Assembly: GCA_005798925.1 (NCBI GenBank)
Contig: SYID01000028.1
Span: 1-16,298, forward strand
DNA length: 16,298 nt
Source of the DNA: Verrucomicrobiota bacterium
Lineage (GTDB): Bacteria; Verrucomicrobiota; Verrucomicrobiia; Opitutales; UBA953
Direction: 5' to 3'
In this document: piece after piece, positions 12,996 to 16,298 of the stretch
Layout: each line of letters starts with the position of its first letter
How positions within the stretch are numbered: the first letter of the stretch is position 1
The notes under the pieces: model-generated
The model's database searches: none
What the model was told of the DNA's origin: nothing
What the model saw: only the letters and a program-made list of their open reading frames with translations
Translations under genes and position numbers: made by a program

Positions 12996-13547
12996 TCACG
13001 CCCCCTCGATTCTCGCCACGAAACCCGGCACATGCTTCCGCAGTAGTGCGAGCGGCTTCGCTTCCGAGTCTCTGCGACCCATCAGCGCTACCTTGTGTCT
13101 GACCGTGTTCGGATTGAGCGAGTAGAGCTCGAGCAGGAATTCATCGGGACTCACGGCCTTGATCTTCCAGGGTGTCAGCGCTTCCGGCCGGAAATGCCTT
13201 AGATTGAACGTCACGATATCCTTGGCGCCTGCGTCGATCGCCGCCGCCAGGACGTGACGGTCGCCGCGATGATTTCCCGCCTTCGCAATCAGCTCCGCCG
13301 CCGGCGTGACGCACGCCTCAGGGAACGCCCTTCCGATGGCCTCGCGCCATCGGTCAGCGGTGGCGACTGGCCATTTCTTCGGCAGCCTCTGAGTCAGCGC
13401 CCGATGCGCTTCGCTGAGGATCTCTTCCGTCCAGACGGGTCGGTAGAGCCGGGGTTCTTCGGCTAGGCGTAGCAGGAGGTCGCACAGGCTCTGCGGCACG
13501 AGCACGCAGGCGTCCAGCACGACCGGCCTGGCCACGTGGACGCCCAT
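12996..13547 (-). CDS. PIN-domain ribonuclease toxin (VapC-like)
   Basis: This 183-residue PIN-domain protein is the toxin of a type II toxin-antitoxin pair and probably a metal-dependent RNase. The PIN pattern is visible: VVLDACVLVP with Asp12, acidic residues in WTEEILSE (Glu41/42), GDRHVLAAA with Asp96, and the strand IVTFNLRHF at 111-119. The C-terminal 45 residues (ELYSLNPNTVRHKVAL...) are a helical extension common to the PIN partners of excisionase-type antitoxins. The ATG at 13545-13547 shares one base with the antitoxin stop (TGATG), which indicates translational coupling; a TTG one codon upstream is ignored. The RNA target is not predictable from sequence. Confidence 0.88.
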   Translation of the reverse strand: MGVHVARPVVLDACVLVPQSLCDLLLRLAEEPRLYRPVWTEEILSEAHRALTQRLPKKWPVATADRWREAIGRAFPEACVTPAAELIAKAGNHRGDRHVLAAAIDAGAKDIVTFNLRHFRPEALTPWKIKAVSPDEFLLELYSLNPNTVRHKVALMGRRDSEAKPLALLRKHVPGFVARIEGA

Positions 13548-13987
13548 CAATCGTAGAGCCCGGCCTCCTTGGCTGCGCCGAACATCCCGTCGAGGATCGC
13601 CCGACGGTCTTTATTGCGGACCGCCGCGTAGGCACGCAGGTCCTTCAGGCGCACCCGGCGGTGCGTTCCCACCTTATGGCTAGGGAGCTTCTTCTCATCG
13701 AGCAGGCGCACGACATACTGCCGGGACATCCCGAGGAAGTCCGCGGCCGCCTGGGTGGTGAAGTCTTCGTCTTCGGGCATCAGCACGATGGAACGGCCTT
13801 GGGACATCTCCCGGGCGACGTGCAGCAGGACGTCATAGACCGCCTGGGGCAGGCGGATCTCCTGACCGTCGGCCGAGCGGAGGCAGGGTCGTCGGTGGGC
13901 CGCTGCGAATTCGACCAAGCGAGGCAGGTCCGCGCGGTCCTTCTTGGAAAGCGAGCGGGGGTCGAGGCGGGTGGAGGTCGTCTTCAT
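13547..13987 (-). CDS. Excisionase-family HTH antitoxin
   Basis: This 146-residue protein is the antitoxin partner of the PIN gene. Residues 75-120 are a MerR/excisionase-type winged helix-turn-helix (FTTQAAADFLGMSRQYVVRLLDEKKL, then HKVGTHRRVRLKDLRAY). The N-terminal part (about 35-70) includes a short strand-helix unit (GQEIRLPQAVYDVLLHVAREMSQG). The end, EAGLYD, is typical of this antitoxin group. It should bind its own promoter and neutralise the toxin. The ATG at 13985-13987 is preferred over a TTG four codons upstream because it leaves room for the -10 at 13998-14003. The gene order antitoxin then toxin with a 1-nt overlap is standard. Confidence 0.88.
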   Translation of the reverse strand: MKTTSTRLDPRSLSKKDRADLPRLVEFAAAHRRPCLRSADGQEIRLPQAVYDVLLHVAREMSQGRSIVLMPEDEDFTTQAAADFLGMSRQYVVRLLDEKKLPSHKVGTHRRVRLKDLRAYAAVRNKDRRAILDGMFGAAKEAGLYD

Positions 13988-13997
13988 GGCGTCATGC

Positions 13998-14026
13998 AAT
14001 AAACGCTACAAACGCAACCAAGTCAA
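13998..14026 (-). promoter_or_regulatory. Probable promoter and operator of the toxin-antitoxin operon
   Basis: On the minus strand TTGACT (14021-14026) is followed by exactly 17 bp and TTTATT (13998-14003). The predicted transcript start is only about 4 bases before the antitoxin ATG. Two direct GCGTTT repeats (plus-strand AAACGC at 14001-14006 and 14010-14015, 9-bp period) overlap the -10 and spacer and are candidate antitoxin half-sites. Confidence 0.45.
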
Positions 14027-14110
14027 GGCCGGCCAAAATGAGATCCTTCTCCGCATCCCCCATCCATCACCCGCCCTCCCGCCCCCGCAACCCCGGGAAT
14101 CCCCCAGCAT

Positions 14111-14150
14111 GGGGTCTGACTTCGTCATGCCGCCTGACGTGTCTGACCCC
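14111..14150 (+). repeat. GGGGTC/GACCCC hairpin element, covarying variant
   Basis: The outer arms GGGGTC-T-GAC and GTC-T-GACCCC are identical to the other copies, but the inner stem is CGTCA/TGACG instead of CGTTC/GAACG and the loop is TGCCGCC. The stem extends with AGCAT (14106-14110) against ATGCT (14151-14155), where other copies have GCGAT/ATCGC-type ends. The TT/T bulge is kept. Confidence 0.85.
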
Positions 14151-14181
14151 ATGCTCCCCCTGGCCTCCGCCCGCATCCAAG

Positions 14182-14206
14182 GTAGGGTCGGCACTGCGTG
14201 CCGACC
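14182..14206 (+). repeat. GTAG-type REP palindrome, second subfamily
   Basis: GTAG is followed by the perfect 9-bp hairpin GGTCGGCAC-tgc-GTGCCGACC (14186-14206) and then TAGCTGTCTCT. The degenerate copy at 16170-16205 shares the head and the TAGNTGTCTCT tail. Confidence 0.75.
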
Positions 14207-14274
14207 TAGCTGTCTCTCTGTCGTTCCCAACCGCTAACCGCTAACCGCCAAACCCTCGCGGCTCCGCCGCACCG

Positions 14275-14302
14275 GTAGGGATGACCGGCCCGGTCATCCG
14301 CG
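14275..14302 (+). repeat. GTAG-type REP palindrome
   Basis: A GTAGG head is followed by the perfect hairpin GATGACCGG-c-CCGGTCATC (14280-14298) and CGCG. It stands just upstream of a GGGGTC hairpin, the same order as at 1816-1892. Confidence 0.75.
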
Positions 14303-14309
14303 ATGCGAT

Positions 14310-14350
14310 GGGGTCTGACTTCGTTCGGAATGCTGAACGTGTCCGACCTC
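14310..14350 (+). repeat. GGGGTC/GACCTC hairpin element, copy 4
   Basis: This 41-nt copy has the same inner stem and loop as copy 1. The right arm ends GACCTC, so one pair becomes G-T. Outward extension GCGAT (14305-14309) against GTCGC (14351-14355) is kept. Confidence 0.82.
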
Positions 14351-14390
14351 GTCGCGTCCCCTCGGCGCTCCGGTCGCTACACCTTCGCGC

Positions 14391-14418
14391 TTGAGGCCGT
14401 CGGAGGCTTGAACATAAA
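14391..14418 (+). promoter_or_regulatory. Possible promoter of the first four-helix membrane protein
   Basis: TTGAGG (14391-14396), 16 bp, then CATAAA (14413-14418). The ATG at 14425 would be at or next to the transcript start, implying a leaderless or nearly leaderless mRNA. A similar layout precedes the second paralogue. Hexamer matches are moderate (four of six each). Confidence 0.35.
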
Positions 14419-14424
14419 AAGCAC

Positions 14425-14910
14425 ATGCAAGAACCCCGTAAAGCCTCCTCCTCGGGCCTGGTCGCCTATGCTATCCTGAGCCACGTCTTCAGCTTCCTTA
14501 GCGTATTCTTCGCGGTGATGGTGTACGTCGACGGCCCGCGGGATCTATGGCGCGCCCTCTCGTGGGTCTGCGTTGTTCCTGCCCTTGTCTTTAACTGCCT
14601 GATCCTGCACCGAGGTTGGAAGTCAGTCCAAGACGGCAAGGCTCAGTCTACCCCCGGCCAGGCCGTAGGCTACTGCTTCATCCCCCTGTATAACCTTTAT
14701 TGGTGCTTCGTCGCGTATTATGGGCTCATGCAAGAGTTCAACCGCTTGGCCGTCGCCCGCGGCCGGCCTGACCAGAAGGTGATCGAGGGCATCTCCCTCA
14801 CGCAGTGTATCCTCCAAGCGACGATGTGCTTGGCCGTCTTTTCTATTCCATTCTCGGTCGTGGTGACGTGGCAGATCATCGGCGCGGTCAAAGACATCGA
14901 GCAGGCCTGA
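14425..14910 (+). CDS. Four-helix membrane protein, paralogue 1
   Basis: This 161-residue integral membrane protein is of unknown function. Four hydrophobic segments are visible, at about 12-34, 45-63, 79-103 and 128-153. A conserved block between segments 2 and 3 reads HRGWKSVQDG...TPGQAVGYCFIP, followed by NLYW in segment 3, and the polar loop ARGRPDQKV leads to segment 4. The pattern of a Pro/Gly-led third helix (FIPxxNLYW) recalls DUF4328/DUF4234-like small membrane proteins, but I cannot assign a family. About two thirds of the last 100 residues are identical to the next gene, so the two arose by tandem duplication. No Shine-Dalgarno sequence is visible before the ATG at 14425. Confidence 0.8.
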   Translation: MQEPRKASSSGLVAYAILSHVFSFLSVFFAVMVYVDGPRDLWRALSWVCVVPALVFNCLILHRGWKSVQDGKAQSTPGQAVGYCFIPLYNLYWCFVAYYGLMQEFNRLAVARGRPDQKVIEGISLTQCILQATMCLAVFSIPFSVVVTWQIIGAVKDIEQA

Positions 14911-14970
14911 TTCCAGCGTCGGTCAGGCGCCAGAACGTCGCGCCCCCCGGAGAGGCGCATTTCGTGCGAC

Positions 14971-15004
14971 GCATCAAACCCGCATGGGAGCAAGGCTTTG
15001 ATGC
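14971..15004. repeat. 8-bp inverted repeat between the two paralogues
   Basis: GCATCAAA (14971-14978) and TTTGATGC (14997-15004) are perfect reverse complements around an 18-nt loop. There is no T-run. A weak mRNA hairpin or regulator site is possible. Confidence 0.35.
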
Positions 15005-15055
15005 CCCCTTACCGGCAGGTGTGACTCCTTCCTGTGGGAGGCAATGGCTTCGGGG

Positions 15056-15083
15056 TTGCTTACACTAAAAAAGCATCAATAAA
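15056..15083 (+). promoter_or_regulatory. Possible promoter of the second four-helix membrane protein
   Basis: TTGCTT (15056-15061), 16 bp, then AATAAA (15078-15083), giving a predicted leader of about 7 nt before the ATG at 15097. The region resembles the upstream of paralogue 1 (GCTT, ACA and TAAAAAGCA-type words), so it may have been copied with the gene. Support is weak. Confidence 0.3.
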
Positions 15084-15096
15084 CACACATACCCCT

Positions 15097-15579
15097 ATGC
15101 ACCCCCGCACTTCCTCCTCCGGCCTAATCGTTTTCGCGATCCTGCACCACGTCGCCTTGGCGATATCCATGATCTTCACGATCGCTTCTCTGGTCGACAG
15201 TTACGACGCGACCACGTGGGCGGTCTTCAGTATCGTCTTCGCCATCCCTGCGGTTGTCTTTTCTTCTCTCATTCTCCATCGGGCCTGGTCTGCCGTGCAA
15301 GATGGCGTGACGACCGTGACCCCGGGCAAGGCCGTTGGCTTCTGCTTCATTCCGTTCTTCAACCTCTACTGGAACTTCGTCGCCCACGTCGGCCTGATGA
15401 AGGAAATCAACCGCCTTGCCGAGGCCCGTGGCCGTCCTGATCAGAAGGTCAACGAAGGCTTCGCCCTGACCTTCTGCATTCTTGCCGCCACGATCTGCCT
15501 GGCGATCGTGGCCGCGCCCTTCGGCGTGGTCCTGATCTGGCAGACCATCGGCGCGGTCAAGGACCTCGAGAACGCCTGA
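15097..15579 (+). CDS. Four-helix membrane protein, paralogue 2
   Basis: This 160-residue integral membrane protein is the tandem copy of the preceding gene. Hydrophobic segments lie at about 10-33, 40-61, 78-102 and 127-151. The conserved core is shared: HRAWSAVQDG, TPGKAVGFCFIPFFNLYW, NRLAEARGRPDQKV and WQTIGAVKD at the C-terminus. Divergence is concentrated in the first two helices, so the second half probably carries the function. The ATG at 15097 is chosen over a GTG at 15034 because it aligns with the start of paralogue 1 and the extra 21 residues are hydrophilic and unlike it. The next gene starts two bases after the stop, so these two form an operon. Function unknown. Confidence 0.82.
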   Translation: MHPRTSSSGLIVFAILHHVALAISMIFTIASLVDSYDATTWAVFSIVFAIPAVVFSSLILHRAWSAVQDGVTTVTPGKAVGFCFIPFFNLYWNFVAHVGLMKEINRLAEARGRPDQKVNEGFALTFCILAATICLAIVAAPFGVVLIWQTIGAVKDLENA

Positions 15580-15581
15580 TC

Positions 15582-16154
15582 ATGGACACGCCTCCTCCGC
15601 TGCCTGTGCGGCCGAAGCAAGGCACTAGCGCCGTCAAGGTGATCCTCATCGTGTTCGGCTCCTTGGCGGGGGTGGTGGTCTTGGCGTTGGCCGGACTCTT
15701 CGTGCTCGGCCTGACTGGTGCCGACACCTACACGCCGATGAACGGGGAGCCGTCCATCCACGGGCGTCCGGCCTCGGTCGGCTTTACGCCGCAGTCCATC
15801 GAAGCGCGCTGCCGCGCCCGTGGCCTCGAATACTACGCCGGCGATAGCAGTAACCGTCTCTGGAGCCGCGCGACCGAGCAGCAGCAAGAACAGCTCGAGG
15901 CCAGAGGAATCAAGATGTACCGCATCAAGATTCGGAAGCGGTATGATGTGGTTTTCATCCTCTCGGTCATCGAATCCCCTCGTGACTTCTCTTCATCCGA
16001 GGCCAAGGAAGTCTTGGCGGCGGTCGCTCCGCCCACGCCCGTGGCCGTCAACGGCCGCTTCATCTATTGCTTTGCCGGCCGTCCGGACCCCAAGGGAAGC
16101 ACCGGCGACGACGTGATCTGGATGACGCCGCAGGCCCTTTTCGACTCCCTCTGA
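15582..16154 (+). CDS. Single-pass membrane protein of unknown function
   Basis: This 190-residue protein has a short Pro-rich cytoplasmic start (MDTPPPLPVRPKQG), one strong membrane helix at about 18-45 (VILIVFGSLAGVVVLALAGL), and a mixed alpha/beta domain of about 140 residues outside the membrane. That domain includes the charged helix ATEQQQEQLEARGIKMYRIKIRKRYD, hydrophobic strands (DVVFILSVI) and a C-terminal VIWMTPQALFDSL. Its start follows the stop of paralogue 2 by two bases, with no independent Shine-Dalgarno, so it should be translated with it. I recognise no family. The two membrane proteins and this one may form a complex, which is inference from operon structure only. Confidence 0.75.
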   Translation: MDTPPPLPVRPKQGTSAVKVILIVFGSLAGVVVLALAGLFVLGLTGADTYTPMNGEPSIHGRPASVGFTPQSIEARCRARGLEYYAGDSSNRLWSRATEQQQEQLEARGIKMYRIKIRKRYDVVFILSVIESPRDFSSSEAKEVLAAVAPPTPVAVNGRFIYCFAGRPDPKGSTGDDVIWMTPQALFDSL

Positions 16155-16169
16155 GGCCCGCCTCGCCCG

Positions 16170-16205
16170 GTAGGGTCGGGACCGCGTCACGACATAGTTG
16201 TCTCT
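16170..16205 (+). repeat. Degenerate GTAG-type REP, second subfamily
   Basis: A GTAG head, then GGTCGGGACCGCGTCACGAC with a decayed stem, and a TAGTTGTCTCT tail. It aligns with the intact copy at 14182-14216. Confidence 0.6.
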
Positions 16206-16207
16206 TG

Positions 16208-16231
16208 GTAGGGACGGCCCTCCGAGCCGTC
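16208..16231 (+). repeat. GTAG-type REP palindrome, third subfamily
   Basis: GTAGG is followed by the hairpin GACGGC / 7-nt loop / GCCGTC (16213-16231). It stands 13 bp upstream of a GGGGTC hairpin, repeating the REP-then-GGGGTC order. Confidence 0.7.
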
Positions 16232-16244
16232 AGCCTGCGCCGAT

Positions 16245-16285
16245 GGGGTCTGACTTCGTTCGGAATTCTGAACGTGTCTGACCCC
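16245..16285 (+). repeat. GGGGTC/GACCCC hairpin element, copy 5
   Basis: This 41-nt copy is identical to copy 1 except for the loop (GGAATTCT instead of GGAATGCT). The stem extends with CGAT (16241-16244) against ATCG (16286-16289). Confidence 0.85.
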
Positions 16286-16298
16286 ATCGCGCGTCTCC

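Larger units (their letters stand above)
13988..14424. other. Divergent intergenic region with four palindromes
   Basis: The 437 bp between the antitoxin gene and the plus-strand membrane-protein gene carry the TA promoter at the left, a variant GGGGTC hairpin (14106-14155), a GTAG hairpin (14182-14206), a short CCGCTAA tandem (about 14231-14247), a REP (14275-14302) and another GGGGTC hairpin (14310-14350). No gene is supported. Confidence 0.75.

Noticed and set aside
14010..16289. CRISPR array suggested by recurring palindromes in this region
   Set aside because: The repeats are dispersed, differ in subfamily and orientation, and have no regular spacer length. No cas gene is present.

Overview
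The window is GC-rich, with third codon positions that are mostly G or C. It most resembles a Verrucomicrobiota chromosome, possibly Opitutae-like; Planctomycetota is the main alternative. Three things suggest this: the paired DUF1592-type cytochrome and DUF1552 genes, a type II secretion (T2SS) operon led by a small exported HR-like protein, and many GTAG-headed extragenic palindromes. This assignment rests on gene families, not on a marker gene. No rRNA, tRNA, CRISPR array, integrase or transposase gene was seen.

Region 1 (1-8177) is a T2SS locus in two convergent blocks. The plus strand carries the 3' end of gspE (ATPase) and all of gspF (inner-membrane platform). The minus strand carries, in transcription order, a putative GspC-like exported protein, gspG, gspH, gspI, gspJ, gspK, gspL and gspM. 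Each of the six junctions from gspG to gspM is a 4-nt stop/start overlap (ATGA or GTGA), so the pseudopilins and the L/M platform proteins are probably translationally coupled. No gspD secretin is present here. gspK contains a 24-codon stretch that makes better sense in another frame, as if it carries two compensating single-base indels. Between the blocks, 1778-2262 is non-coding and full of palindromic repeats.

Region 2 (8178-12136) has an AT-rich divergent intergenic region, then a two-gene operon. The first gene encodes a large exported protein with a haem c motif and the PSD1/DUF1587/1595/1592/1588/1585 domain string. The second encodes a Tat-type exported DUF1552 protein. Both families are typical of Planctomycetes and Verrucomicrobia, and their function is poorly defined.

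Region 3 (12137-14424) is accessory. A nested inverted-repeat structure fills the gap between the DUF1552 gene and a convergent small coiled-coil ORF, and both gene ends lie inside perfect hairpins. A toxin-antitoxin pair follows on the minus strand (excisionase-type HTH antitoxin plus PIN-domain RNase), with a plausible promoter and possible operator half-sites.

Region 4 (14425-16298) holds two tandem paralogous four-helix membrane proteins, then a single-pass membrane protein of unknown function.

The most unusual content is non-coding: nine GTAG-type REP palindromes; five copies of a 40-41-nt hairpin with GGGGTC/GACCCC ends, internal mismatches kept at fixed positions and compensatory stem changes; two MITE-like elements with shared terminal inverted repeats; and the nested palindromic junction at 12116-12477. 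Together they look like the debris and substrates of REP-associated (RAYT-like) mobilisation.
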